From contig NZ_JAJNOR010000003.1 of NCBI RefSeq assembly GCF_021044755.1, positions 146,782-210,781 on the forward strand: a stretch of DNA of 64,000 nucleotides. Direction: 5' to 3'. This stretch comes from Lientehia hominis (GTDB taxonomy: Bacteria > Bacillota > Clostridia > Lachnospirales > Lachnospiraceae). Positions 1 through 7,806 of this stretch are shown here, piece by piece; the stretch's first letter is position 1; every line of letters begins with the position of its first letter. The notes beneath the pieces were generated by a model. It saw only the letters and a list, made by a program, of their open reading frames with translations. It made no database searches and was not told the origin of the DNA. Made by a program: the position numbers and the translations under genes.

Positions 1-100
1 TTAATTTAAAGTCCATCCCCACCCGGGTGATTTCCCACTCACTGCTTCCACAGGGATGAGGCTTCTTAAGCTTGACAATATCGCCGATCTGAAATTCCAT
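1..100 (-). CDS. DUF951 family protein (partial, 3' end beyond window)
   Basis: The first 33 codons of a small protein run off the left edge. The peptide starts MEFQIGDIVKLKKPHPCGS and continues SEWEITRVGMDFKL. This matches the N-terminal half of the short DUF951 family of Firmicutes (about 60-70 residues, function unknown, with a Cys pair further on that is not visible here). The ATG at 98-100 has a strong AAAGGAGG Shine-Dalgarno site just upstream. It is co-directional with the sirtuin gene that precedes it on this strand. Identification rests on the pattern GDxVxLKKPHPCGSxEWxxxRxGxDF. Confidence 0.8.
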   Translation of the reverse strand, partial: MEFQIGDIVKLKKPHPCGSSEWEITRVGMDFKL

Positions 101-134
101 CTTGTCCTCCTTTCGGAATCCGTTTAATTCGTTA

Positions 135-854
135 TCACTTTAGGAACATTCCCAATACTTCCCCAATCGGCGCTGCGATCACCAAGTCTGCCCTTCTGTC
201 CATGGGGGTGATTCCCTTATTGATGAGAACAAGCTTCTTGCCGCGGTAATAATCAATGAGGCCGGCCGCAGGGTATACGGTCAGCGATGTGCCTCCGATG
301 ATCAGCACATCCGCAGCCGCTATGTAAGAAATGGCTTTCTGCATGATTCCATAATCAAGTCCTTCCTCATACAGTACCACGTCCGGCTTGATGATGCCCC
401 CGCATTCACAGATTGGAATTTCCTTCGCCTCCAAGATATAATCCGCATCGTAGAATCTCCCGCATCTGGTGCAGAAATTCCTGTGTACAGAACCGTGGAG
501 CTCCAGTACCTCCTTGCTCCCGGCCATCTGATGCAGGCCGTCTATGTTCTGAGTGATGACCGCTTTTAGTTTCCCCTCCTGCTCCAGCTTTGCCAGCGCC
601 AGGTGAGCCGGGTTCGGCTCTGCCTCCTTGAAAATCATTTTCTTTTTATAAAACCGGTAAAATTCCTTTGTGTTCTTTCGATAGAAGCTATGGCTTAAAA
701 TGGTCTCAGGAGGATAGTCATATTCCTGGTTATATAATCCGTCCACACTTCTGAAGTCCGGAATATTACTCTCCGTAGAAACGCCTGCTCCGCCGAAGAA
801 CACAATGTTTTCACTGTTCACGACCCATTCCCGCAGCTGTTCTCTCTCTTCCAT
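135..854 (-). CDS. NAD-dependent protein deacylase, sirtuin (Sir2/CobB family)
   Basis: 239 residues, normal for a bacterial sirtuin. It should remove acyl groups from lysines using NAD+ and release nicotinamide and O-acyl-ADP-ribose in the cytoplasm. The NAD-binding GAGVSTESNIPDFRS motif lies at about residues 22-36. It is followed by TQNIDGLHQMAG and the catalytic-His LHGS segment. A zinc site is formed by CTRC and a later CEC. The C-terminal Rossmann part carries IIGGTSLTVYPAA. The lack of the Tyr/Arg pair typical of desuccinylases was not checked rigorously, so acyl specificity is open. The ATG at 852-854 is preceded by AAGGAGG. It is likely cotranscribed with the partial downstream DUF951 gene. 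Confidence 0.93.
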   Translation of the reverse strand: MEEREQLREWVVNSENIVFFGGAGVSTESNIPDFRSVDGLYNQEYDYPPETILSHSFYRKNTKEFYRFYKKKMIFKEAEPNPAHLALAKLEQEGKLKAVITQNIDGLHQMAGSKEVLELHGSVHRNFCTRCGRFYDADYILEAKEIPICECGGIIKPDVVLYEEGLDYGIMQKAISYIAAADVLIIGGTSLTVYPAAGLIDYYRGKKLVLINKGITPMDRRADLVIAAPIGEVLGMFLK

Positions 855-906
855 ATTTATCCTCCTTCATCCATTCAAAACAGAAAACGGCAATTTCGCC
901 TGTCTT

Positions 907-2142
907 TCAGACGATCTCGTTGATAAAAGGCGCCCGGCAGACGCGGACAGCATTGAGATCAGCCTCCCATTTTTCCATTTCATCCCTCAATCTGCCTGTC
1001 TCCCCGCCGCTCCATATGGCCTCTGCGGCCTTAAGCTCTCCTTCCGCGTTCTCAGAAAGCCCCTCTAACCGTATGGCCTGCTCTTCAAGAAGCACCGGCA
1101 ATTCCCTGGCTCCTGACAACCATTCAAAAAGCCCCTGTATCTCACATCGCATCCAGTGTTTTCCGATGCTCAGATCTGGCCTCTCTGTCCGCCGTACCTG
1201 GCTTCCAACCGGTGAAAGCTTCCATATATAATATCCTTCATTCTCAGAGATCAAAGAATCCGTGACCAGCATATACAGTTCCACCGGATACTCTGACGTA
1301 AAAAGCTTCAGAAAGCTCTCCACGTCCGTGATCCGGCCCATGATGACCGGCTTTTTCTCATTCATGAAAAACGAAGAACCGTTTACTGTGATCTCTCCGT
1401 TAAAATAACCGCGCAGCGCTTCCAAAACGAAGGAACCGTCCTTCTGACGGCAAAGGATTTCCCGGACTTCCACAGGCTCCTCCCCCCAAAAAGGGACACA
1501 GGCTTTCATTTCCCCGGCTTCTTCCTCAAATAATAAGATTCCGCCTCCTTCGCTCTCCGTCTCCGCCAGCAGCGTCTGATAATAAGGCTTGTCCCGCTCC
1601 GGATAACAATCAAAGCTCTCCGTCAAGATTTCAGAGGAAAAGCCGACCATCGACGGGATATCTCTTCTGTCCGCCCTTCGGGCGGACAAGCCGTCTGTGC
1701 CTTTTCTGCTGCCTTCTCCGCAGATCCTGCCCGCATTCATCCTGTAAAAGTACCGGAAACCAAAGGGGCGGTAGATTGCCTCACTGGCAGGCATCAAAAA
1801 AACAAAGGGAAGGCCCTTGTCATACAAGTCCTTCAGACTTTTCACAAGAAGGCGTCTCATCAAGCCCTTGTGACGGTGTTCCGGCCTGGTCGCCACCGCT
1901 ATCACATAGCGGCTCATGGCAGTAAATCCATTCACATACATCTTGTATGGATTCAGCTGCAGCATGGAGGCCAGCTCTCCCTCCCGATCATATATCCCAT
2001 AGCACTCATTTCCCAACACCTTATACGCATCATAATAATCAAGAAATCCGGCAGAATCCTCTGTAAAAACAGTCTCCCAAAGCTTTCTGCAGGCTCTCCG
2101 ATCCTGCTTTCCCAGTATGCGGGCTTCCCATTTTTCTTCCAC
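907..2142 (-). CDS. Eis-like GNAT N-acetyltransferase
   Basis: 411 residues, the size of Eis-type proteins (tandem GNAT folds plus a C-terminal sterol-carrier-like domain). The N-terminal GNAT core is visible as SRYVIAVATRPEHRHKGLMR, which contains the acetyl-CoA loop (R-x-x-x-K-G) near residues 80-100. It is followed by FLMPASEAIYRPFGFRYFY, a strong family signature. The C-terminal third (after about residue 280) looks like the SCP2-like module. Known relatives acetylate aminoglycosides or protein lysines; the substrate here cannot be inferred. The stop is 4 nt from the next start on this strand, and it is probably translated with the DUF2156 gene upstream (2146-3051). Confidence 0.85.
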   Translation of the reverse strand: MEEKWEARILGKQDRRACRKLWETVFTEDSAGFLDYYDAYKVLGNECYGIYDREGELASMLQLNPYKMYVNGFTAMSRYVIAVATRPEHRHKGLMRRLLVKSLKDLYDKGLPFVFLMPASEAIYRPFGFRYFYRMNAGRICGEGSRKGTDGLSARRADRRDIPSMVGFSSEILTESFDCYPERDKPYYQTLLAETESEGGGILLFEEEAGEMKACVPFWGEEPVEVREILCRQKDGSFVLEALRGYFNGEITVNGSSFFMNEKKPVIMGRITDVESFLKLFTSEYPVELYMLVTDSLISENEGYYIWKLSPVGSQVRRTERPDLSIGKHWMRCEIQGLFEWLSGARELPVLLEEQAIRLEGLSENAEGELKAAEAIWSGGETGRLRDEMEKWEADLNAVRVCRAPFINEIV

Positions 2143-2145
2143 GGA

Positions 2146-3051
2146 TCACAGCTCCCTGATCTGAAATTTCTTTGCAAAACCAATCGGATTATAAGACTGC
2201 TTGGCCTTCCGAAGCCCGGGCAGGCCCACATCATCCTCCCTGTTGACCAGCGTCACATCCGGGAACTCATGTACCAGGAACTGCTGATTGATGAATGCAT
2301 ACAGCCCTCTGATGTCCGGATTCGCTTTTTCTATGTGAATGATGGCCATGTCTTCCACTTGGTTATAGCTTCCCATTGTAAAGGCTTCCATCTGTCCGTC
2401 CACATAGACGCCGCCCATGCGGACTCCCAGATCGCTGCAGTGATTCAGGATACTGTGGATTCCTTCCACCTCTGGATCCAGTGTGCCTTCCAGCTGGGTG
2501 CCTTTCATGCTCCTCCAACGGTCCAGAAACTTCCACATGTCATTTCTGTCTGAGCAGCAGAGCGTGCGGTATTCATATCTGCCTTCATATTCTTTACGGA
2601 ATCCGTTCACATGATTTTTCTTCTTATGATACTTTTTTCCTGCCAGAGTCCGCATCGACTCCCCATCATAGAGATAGTCGGCGGCATCCGTCTGTTCCGT
2701 AACTGAAAACTCTGCAGGGTCCAGATCCAGAATCCGGACGGCCTCTTCATCCGCCAGATAGATGGCCAGCTTCTGCCCCAGGACCTCATTAAAATACTTT
2801 TTCGTATCAAAAAAGTAATAGGACAGGTCTTCCTCTTTACAGAGGGGAATCGCCGCAAACTGCTCATTCTTTACGGTCATCTTCCACTCCACAGCCTTAT
2901 CGTCGCAAACACAGTATTCCACATGATAGTAATCTTTCCATAAAAAACTGTCCAGGAACACACTGTCGCACGTCTTATTGGACCTTAGATTAAAAAATCG
3001 CGGCAGAATCTCCACATCCTCCGCTGTTATCTGTTTAAACTCCCATCTCAT
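2146..3051 (-). CDS. DUF2156 (phosphatidylglycerol lysyltransferase C-terminal-like) protein
   Basis: 301 residues of DUF2156, a duplicated GNAT fold related to the catalytic C-terminal domain of MprF/LysX enzymes but without membrane segments. Indicative segments are the acceptor-side KKYHKKKNHVNGF (about residues 139-151), the GGVYVDGQMEAFTMGSYN strand region, and the C-terminal VNREDDVGLPGLRKAKQSY followed by NPIGFAKK. Related proteins transfer aminoacyl groups from aminoacyl-tRNA; stand-alone copies like this are common in Clostridia and mostly uncharacterised. It sits directly upstream of the Eis-like acetyltransferase with a 3-nt gap, suggesting a two-gene unit of acyl/aminoacyl transferases. 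Confidence 0.85.
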   Translation of the reverse strand: MRWEFKQITAEDVEILPRFFNLRSNKTCDSVFLDSFLWKDYYHVEYCVCDDKAVEWKMTVKNEQFAAIPLCKEEDLSYYFFDTKKYFNEVLGQKLAIYLADEEAVRILDLDPAEFSVTEQTDAADYLYDGESMRTLAGKKYHKKKNHVNGFRKEYEGRYEYRTLCCSDRNDMWKFLDRWRSMKGTQLEGTLDPEVEGIHSILNHCSDLGVRMGGVYVDGQMEAFTMGSYNQVEDMAIIHIEKANPDIRGLYAFINQQFLVHEFPDVTLVNREDDVGLPGLRKAKQSYNPIGFAKKFQIREL

Positions 3052-3113
3052 GGTATCTTATTACCTTTCCTGTTCTATAAGTTTTCCTTTGGTTGTATAC
3101 TTCCATATACAAA

Positions 3114-3153
3114 AGGCACTTTCGCAATAACACGGTCATTACAAAAAGTGCCT
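3114..3153 (-). terminator. Inverted repeat, probable terminator of the LCP gene
   Basis: AGGCACTTT at 3114-3122 pairs with AAAGTGCCT at 3145-3153, with a 22-nt loop. Read on the minus strand, the stem is followed by TTTTGTAT. It lies between the LCP stop codon and the DUF2156 start. The long loop and short T-run make it a modest terminator. Confidence 0.5.
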
Positions 3154-3252
3154 CTCCCATTCAATTAAAAGGCAGAATATGCACCTGTGTGGGCTTCTGC
3201 TGCTTGTCTCCATTATATTACGGGTAAAAATTTCTGTCAAGGCAGGCTCCGG

Positions 3253-4314
3253 CTATCTTGTACCGTACATAATATCCTGAAGCGCCTGACGGTTTGCCGG
3301 GAAATCGATGCCGATCACCGCTCTCTTATCAATCCTCATATCTTTATACGTCCCTTCCACTGGAATCCTGTCGGATTCCAGATCATACTTTAGGAGCTTG
3401 GAGGACTCCAGCACAAGGGAAATCATTTCTCCTTCCGGAATGTTAGTCGTAAGGTCCGGGAGCAGTGCGTTCAGCAGGTCATTTAGCTCCGACAGACTGC
3501 AGGATTTCGCCTTTTGAAAGACGATTCCGAGCACATCTCTCTGACGTCTCGTCCGCTCATATTCTCCCCCCTTCAGATATCGGATTCTGCAATAGGCCAA
3601 AGCCTGCTTACCGGTCAGGTGCCGTGTTCCCGCATCGGAGGTATCCAGCTTCTCCACATCCCGGTCTTTGCCTGTGATCCTGTTCAGCTCTTCAATGTAT
3701 CTGTTCATGATAGTAATCTCATCCGCGCTGATATCCAGATCTATGCCGCCCAGTACGTCTATCACGTCCATAAAGGCAAAGAAATTCACCTGCACATAAC
3801 GGTCGATATGAACGCCCAGATTTTCCTCGATGGTCTGCAGAAGAAGAGAAGGCCCTCCAAATGCGTAGGAAGCATTCAAACGATTGTTTCCCACTCCCGG
3901 TATGGATACATAAATGTCTCTCATCAAGGAGGTCATGGTAATCCTGTTTTCCTTCCGGTTAATGGAAACCAGAATCATAGAGTCCGAACGTCCCTTCGCG
4001 TTATCATCCCTTGAGTCGGTCCCAAAGAGGAGTACGTTATAGACATCATGGTCGTATTCCAATTCCTGACTGCCGGCTGCCAGGTTCTCTTTCAGCTGAT
4101 CTTCCAGATCCTTGACCTCTTCTTCAGGCGAATCCGTCCCCTCCTCTGTCTCATCCTCCGGAATACTTCCCTGAATCTCCGGTGTTTCGGAAAGAGTTTC
4201 GTGGTTCATCATTCCATAATAATGTTTGAATAACGCATACACTGTGATAACTCCGATGAGCACCACGGCCAGTACGACCGTAAGGGTTATCAGTATGGCT
4301 TTTTTCTTCTTCAT
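3253..4314 (-). CDS. LytR-CpsA-Psr (LCP) family cell wall glycopolymer ligase
   Basis: 353 residues with one N-terminal membrane anchor (about residues 5-28, after MKKKKAIL). An acidic spacer follows (DETEEGTDSPEEEVKD). The LCP domain then shows LLFGTDSRDDNAKGRSDSM, SLMRDIYVSIPG, NRLNASYAFGG and DVIDVLGGIDLDI. Conserved Arg/Asp residues that bind the polyprenyl pyrophosphate and Mg2+ are in these blocks. Family members move wall teichoic acid or capsule from undecaprenyl carriers onto peptidoglycan outside the membrane. Its position next to the capsule operon makes it a candidate for anchoring that polymer, which is inference. It ends with a probable hairpin at 3114-3153. Confidence 0.93.
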   Translation of the reverse strand: MKKKKAILITLTVVLAVVLIGVITVYALFKHYYGMMNHETLSETPEIQGSIPEDETEEGTDSPEEEVKDLEDQLKENLAAGSQELEYDHDVYNVLLFGTDSRDDNAKGRSDSMILVSINRKENRITMTSLMRDIYVSIPGVGNNRLNASYAFGGPSLLLQTIEENLGVHIDRYVQVNFFAFMDVIDVLGGIDLDISADEITIMNRYIEELNRITGKDRDVEKLDTSDAGTRHLTGKQALAYCRIRYLKGGEYERTRRQRDVLGIVFQKAKSCSLSELNDLLNALLPDLTTNIPEGEMISLVLESSKLLKYDLESDRIPVEGTYKDMRIDKRAVIGIDFPANRQALQDIMYGTR

Positions 4315-4379
4315 TTTTGTTTCTCCTTTTCTTCTTTTTAAAAAAGCTGTCCCCTCCTGTGTCTTATTCTGTCAGTCTC

Positions 4380-4408
4380 TTGAAATAATCTGGGGTATAC
4401 AGTAAAAT
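4380..4408 (+). promoter_or_regulatory. Predicted sigma-A promoter for the Spo0A-like/transposase-like gene
   Basis: TTGAAA (4380-4385), 17-bp spacer, TAAAAT (4403-4408). A transcript from about 4415 would meet the strong hairpin at 4440-4491 before reaching the gene at 4583. Confidence 0.5.
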
Positions 4409-4439
4409 AGGTTCAATTACATAATGCCGGATGAGATGA

Positions 4440-4491
4440 GGATATTCTGGCTGTTGGTACATGCGTACCGACAGTCGGATATCCTTTTTTT
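4440..4491 (+). terminator. Leader terminator / attenuator-like hairpin
   Basis: An outer GGATAT/ATATCC stem and an inner ~13-bp stem ending GGTAC-ATGC-GTACC form a long hairpin followed by TTTTTTTA. No plus-strand gene lies upstream for it to terminate. It therefore either ends a short (~75-nt) RNA from the promoter at 4380 or attenuates the gene at 4583. Confidence 0.7.
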
Positions 4492-4582
4492 ATTTCTTTT
4501 CTGTCTTAATATGTCCGCGCCTGCTCATCCCGTTTTTTCTGCCATATGATAATTGCAGCAATTTGATTCGGGAGTATTACTT

Positions 4583-5455
4583 ATGCAAAAGGTCTACGAA
4601 CTCACCAAACAATTAGGAGTCAAAATAACGAATGAACGCGCGACATATCTTGCCCTTGCCACTTGCCTTGTCATTCAGGATCCCTCATACATGCGCCATA
4701 TGGGCAAACGCCTTTATTCGGATATCGCAGCGCTTCTCGGCAAAACTCCGCTCAGTGTTTCCCGCGGCATCTCCCGGGCCGTCTGTGAATGCTGGGATTA
4801 TGGCAACCACCGGTTTCTAAACCAGGTGGCTGGCTGCCGTGTCCTGGAAAAGCCCTCTCCTGCGGAGATGATTTCTTTTATGGCAGATTATCTGGTAAAA
4901 CAGGAGCCTAAGCATATTTTTCGCTATCACCATTTATTAAATTCTTCATGGCAGGAAGCCGCGCTTACCGATATTGAAGAAGTAATGGCCAGCGCCCCGA
5001 ACAAACGGCGTCAGACCTATACGGTCTGTATTGAACAGCTTGTACCGGAAAACCATCCGGTAAGGCTTATGGACGACGCTGTAAATTGGGAACACATAAC
5101 GAAACTTTTTACAGAAACTCCTGGTTATTCTACCATCAATAGCGCTGTGTCACCAATACAGTTCATTAGATTTTTGCTCCTGATCTCTATCTACAAAACG
5201 AAATCGCCCCAATGTCTCATTGAAGCATTAGATATCAATATTGCTTATCGCTGGTTCCTGGAACTAGGGTTAGCAGACGAAGCTCCTACTATTGCCGAAT
5301 TAACAGATTGCTATAATCTTTATTTTGCAGATAATCAGTTTTTGGAAAAGCTTTTATATGGTATACTAGAAACCTATAGAAAGAAAAGGATAATAAAAAT
5401 AGCTGACCCTGCAACAGAGGCAAAGAAACTAATCAAGATGGCTGAGAAATTATAG
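4583..5455 (+). CDS. Hybrid protein: Spo0A C-terminal-like domain fused to IS1182-type transposase N-terminal domain
   Basis: 290 residues from the ATG at 4583, chosen over an upstream TTG at 4553 because GGGAG sits 8 nt before it. Residues ~1-95 resemble the DNA-binding effector domain of Spo0A along its length: QLGVKITNERATYLALA, LYSDIAALLGKTPLSVSRGI (recognition-helix region), CWDYGN, and PSPAEMISFMADYL at the end. Residues ~145-235 resemble the DUF772 N-terminal domain of IS1182/IS5-like transposases: EQLVPENHPVRLMDDA, SPIQFIRFLLL, DINIAYRWFLELGL. No receiver domain and no DDE catalytic core is present. It converges on licD with a 6-nt overlap of 3' ends. Possibly a domesticated transposase domain acting as a regulator of the neighbouring polysaccharide locus; function unknown. 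Confidence 0.75.
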   Translation: MQKVYELTKQLGVKITNERATYLALATCLVIQDPSYMRHMGKRLYSDIAALLGKTPLSVSRGISRAVCECWDYGNHRFLNQVAGCRVLEKPSPAEMISFMADYLVKQEPKHIFRYHHLLNSSWQEAALTDIEEVMASAPNKRRQTYTVCIEQLVPENHPVRLMDDAVNWEHITKLFTETPGYSTINSAVSPIQFIRFLLLISIYKTKSPQCLIEALDINIAYRWFLELGLADEAPTIAELTDCYNLYFADNQFLEKLLYGILETYRKKRIIKIADPATEAKKLIKMAEKL

Positions 5456-6262
5456 CTCTGCTTCCTCATAATAATACGCCTCTACGCCGTGACCTCCCTT
5501 TCTTTCACTTTCAGGAGGGAGTTTCATATAATCTCCGTATAACGCCTTTAAACAATCATCATATTTTTCAGGTATCGGATATTGTTCGTCTTCAAAGGAA
5601 ACGTATACCGTTTTGTTGAAAATATCCCGTTTCATTATCTCACGATGTCCTGCCGAATTAAACACTAGAGAGGATTCTGTATTTTCATATTCTTTAGCAA
5701 AATGATTTAGTTTTCGCGCATGATACTGTGGCCCTTTCATATTTGCAATAAGATATCCTATATAATTAGGTATATTATTAAGCAATTTTTTAGTTCTTAC
5801 ATATCTCTCAAGAGAACTGACCCATCTGAATTTATAAGTAATATACATTTTTTTTAACAATATTTTTTGCTTTACCTTTTTTTCAGGAAAAGTATCGAAG
5901 GGAAAAACGTCAACAAATACGCCAAGATTGGGTATAGGTTTTATCCCTGGCTCTTTTACAAAGGTATTTTTAAGACAAACTTTACCAAATGGATGTAAAT
6001 ACTCTTCACAGTTATCAACGTTCAAAAAATATATATCTGTAACTAAATTTTCCATAACTGCAGTGAATCTTTCATAATCATTACGTAACATACAAATATC
6101 TATATCATCATCCCATGGAATAAAGCCTTGATGACGAATTGCGCCAATTAGTGTACCGCCAAATAAAAAATATTTTATTTTATATTTACGACATATCACA
6201 TCAATCTGATAGAGAATTTTTAATTCCATTCTTTTTAATAAATCACTATCAATCTCTTTCAT
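5450..6262 (-). CDS. LicD family phosphotransferase
   Basis: 270 residues. The LicD/nucleotidyltransferase-fold signature is FLFGGTLIGAIRHQGFIPWD followed by DDIDICMLRNDYERF (about residues 32-66), including the metal-binding DDDxD. The C-terminal GGHGVEAYYYEEAEL is unremarkable. Family members transfer phosphocholine or other phospho-substituents from a CDP-activated donor to glycans. No choline uptake or CTP:phosphocholine genes (licABC) are in the window, so the donor is unknown. It is the last gene of the capsule operon, overlaps the end of wzx by 14 nt, and decorates or completes the repeat unit by inference. Strongly AT-rich like its upstream neighbours. Confidence 0.88.
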   Translation of the reverse strand: MKEIDSDLLKRMELKILYQIDVICRKYKIKYFLFGGTLIGAIRHQGFIPWDDDIDICMLRNDYERFTAVMENLVTDIYFLNVDNCEEYLHPFGKVCLKNTFVKEPGIKPIPNLGVFVDVFPFDTFPEKKVKQKILLKKMYITYKFRWVSSLERYVRTKKLLNNIPNYIGYLIANMKGPQYHARKLNHFAKEYENTESSLVFNSAGHREIMKRDIFNKTVYVSFEDEQYPIPEKYDDCLKALYGDYMKLPPESERKGGHGVEAYYYEEAEL

Positions 6263-7793
6263 TTTGATTATCCCTTCTAATCATTTGGCGTATAGTTTCG
6301 TAAGCTCTTATCATATTTTTATTTCTTAGATTGAGTAATACAAAAACTAAATTCGGTACTAAACAACAGACAATAATTTTAATAATAAATGTTCTTATGC
6401 TGTCTGTACCAACAGATACACAAATTAAATAAGAAACAACTCCTCCCAAAGCTATTTCAAGCAGATACTTAAATAAGAGTATATAATAATCTATTTTCTG
6501 TTCTTTTATAAAAATATTTTTGAAAAGAATATGTAGCTCCCATGGAATAGAAATAAAAGCTGACAAAAAGACGGTAGAAGTTAATATTCCATTTATCCCC
6601 CAAACTTGAACAAATATAATATCAAGAACGATATTAAGAATCACAACCAAATAAGGTCTTATTTTATCGCTCCACCATAATCCTGCTGCATCTCTGTATG
6701 TTGTGACAATTCGTCTTAAATGATTTACCATAAAGTAAAGAACAAATAAAATTACAGACGTTAAACTCAGCAAATATTCGTTACCCACCCAGATAACTAT
6801 AAAATGTTGGTATAAGCAAATCAAACAAACACTACACCAACCAACCAACCAAGTATTTAGAAAAGTCAAAAAATGAAAATCTCTAATATTTTTTTCTGCT
6901 GACTCTGTGCACAAACTATTGCCAATGCTAGCCGTCATCGCATTATAACATACTGTCAAAATTCCGGTTAATGCAGATATAATGTAATAATAATTTGCAA
7001 AATATGCAAGCGATGTTAATCCCAAAAAACTGGATAAAATTATATTATCCACTGAATTAAGAGCATACCCCTCCAGCCGGAATCCCACTAAACCAATAAT
7101 ATTTTTTTTGGTTCCTTTAATTAAATCTTCTTTAATCTTCCCTCTGGCCACATATTGCGGATATAATTTACTTACTTTTCGATTGCGAAGCAAATTAAAC
7201 AATACTGAAAATATAGGCAAGAACAGTATATAAATATAATAGTTTTTAAAAATCAACAATGAGATAATCTGCAAAGTATATATAACTAAATGAAGAACTG
7301 AAGAAATTCTTCCTCCTATATAATCCTGCTGATGTGCTGTCAAGATTGAAGCCCTGTAAGCATAGAAAAAATATCCAAATACCGTATTCAGTAAATATAA
7401 AACGTATAATAAATTTATATTGATGCCAGACGGTACGGTTCCATTAATAAGATAGGGTAACAAGAACATGGCCACTATTCCAATAAATAACACCACATAT
7501 CCGATGACCATATATACTTTTTTATAAAATTTTAAAAGCGCGCATATCGTGTCTTCATCACGTTCAGCAATTGGCTTATACATATTGAAAACCATAGCAC
7601 TTCCAAAACCCACTTCCATTAAATTTAACATCTGAAAAATTGAAACAAACAGGCTGTCCAGACCAATATATTCGGCGCCAAGAACATATATAATTATGGT
7701 ACGTGTAACAAACGGGAACAGTATTGTAGTAAATTTATTAAATACCCCCCATAAAGCATTTCTGGACGAGTTGACTATGCGGCTCTTCATCAT
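6249..7793 (-). CDS. Oligosaccharide flippase (Wzx/MATE-like)
   Basis: 514 residues from ATG 7793, preceded by GAAAGG; a longer frame to 7838 lacks a ribosome site and would overlap wzy. There are about 12-14 predicted membrane spans in the polysaccharide transporter (PST/MVF) pattern. The N-terminal amphipathic start MMKSRIVNSSRNALWGVFNK is followed by LGAEYIGLDSLFVSIFQML and MEVGFGSAMVFNMYKP, the family's most conserved stretch. It would flip the undecaprenyl-pyrophosphate-linked repeat unit across the membrane for polymerisation by the adjacent Wzy. It lies between the polymerase and licD in the operon. Confidence 0.9.
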   Translation of the reverse strand: MMKSRIVNSSRNALWGVFNKFTTILFPFVTRTIIIYVLGAEYIGLDSLFVSIFQMLNLMEVGFGSAMVFNMYKPIAERDEDTICALLKFYKKVYMVIGYVVLFIGIVAMFLLPYLINGTVPSGININLLYVLYLLNTVFGYFFYAYRASILTAHQQDYIGGRISSVLHLVIYTLQIISLLIFKNYYIYILFLPIFSVLFNLLRNRKVSKLYPQYVARGKIKEDLIKGTKKNIIGLVGFRLEGYALNSVDNIILSSFLGLTSLAYFANYYYIISALTGILTVCYNAMTASIGNSLCTESAEKNIRDFHFLTFLNTWLVGWCSVCLICLYQHFIVIWVGNEYLLSLTSVILFVLYFMVNHLRRIVTTYRDAAGLWWSDKIRPYLVVILNIVLDIIFVQVWGINGILTSTVFLSAFISIPWELHILFKNIFIKEQKIDYYILLFKYLLEIALGGVVSYLICVSVGTDSIRTFIIKIIVCCLVPNLVFVLLNLRNKNMIRAYETIRQMIRRDNQNERD

Positions 7794-7806
7794 ATTCAGC
7801 CTTTCT

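Noticed and set aside
1870..2553. 227-codon plus-strand frame across the acetyltransferase and DUF2156 genes
   Set aside because: Antisense to two well-supported genes, His/Ile-rich low-quality sequence without domain signals.
4583..5455. Intact insertion sequence
   Set aside because: No DDE catalytic domain, no terminal inverted repeats recognised, and the N-terminal half is a Spo0A-type domain.
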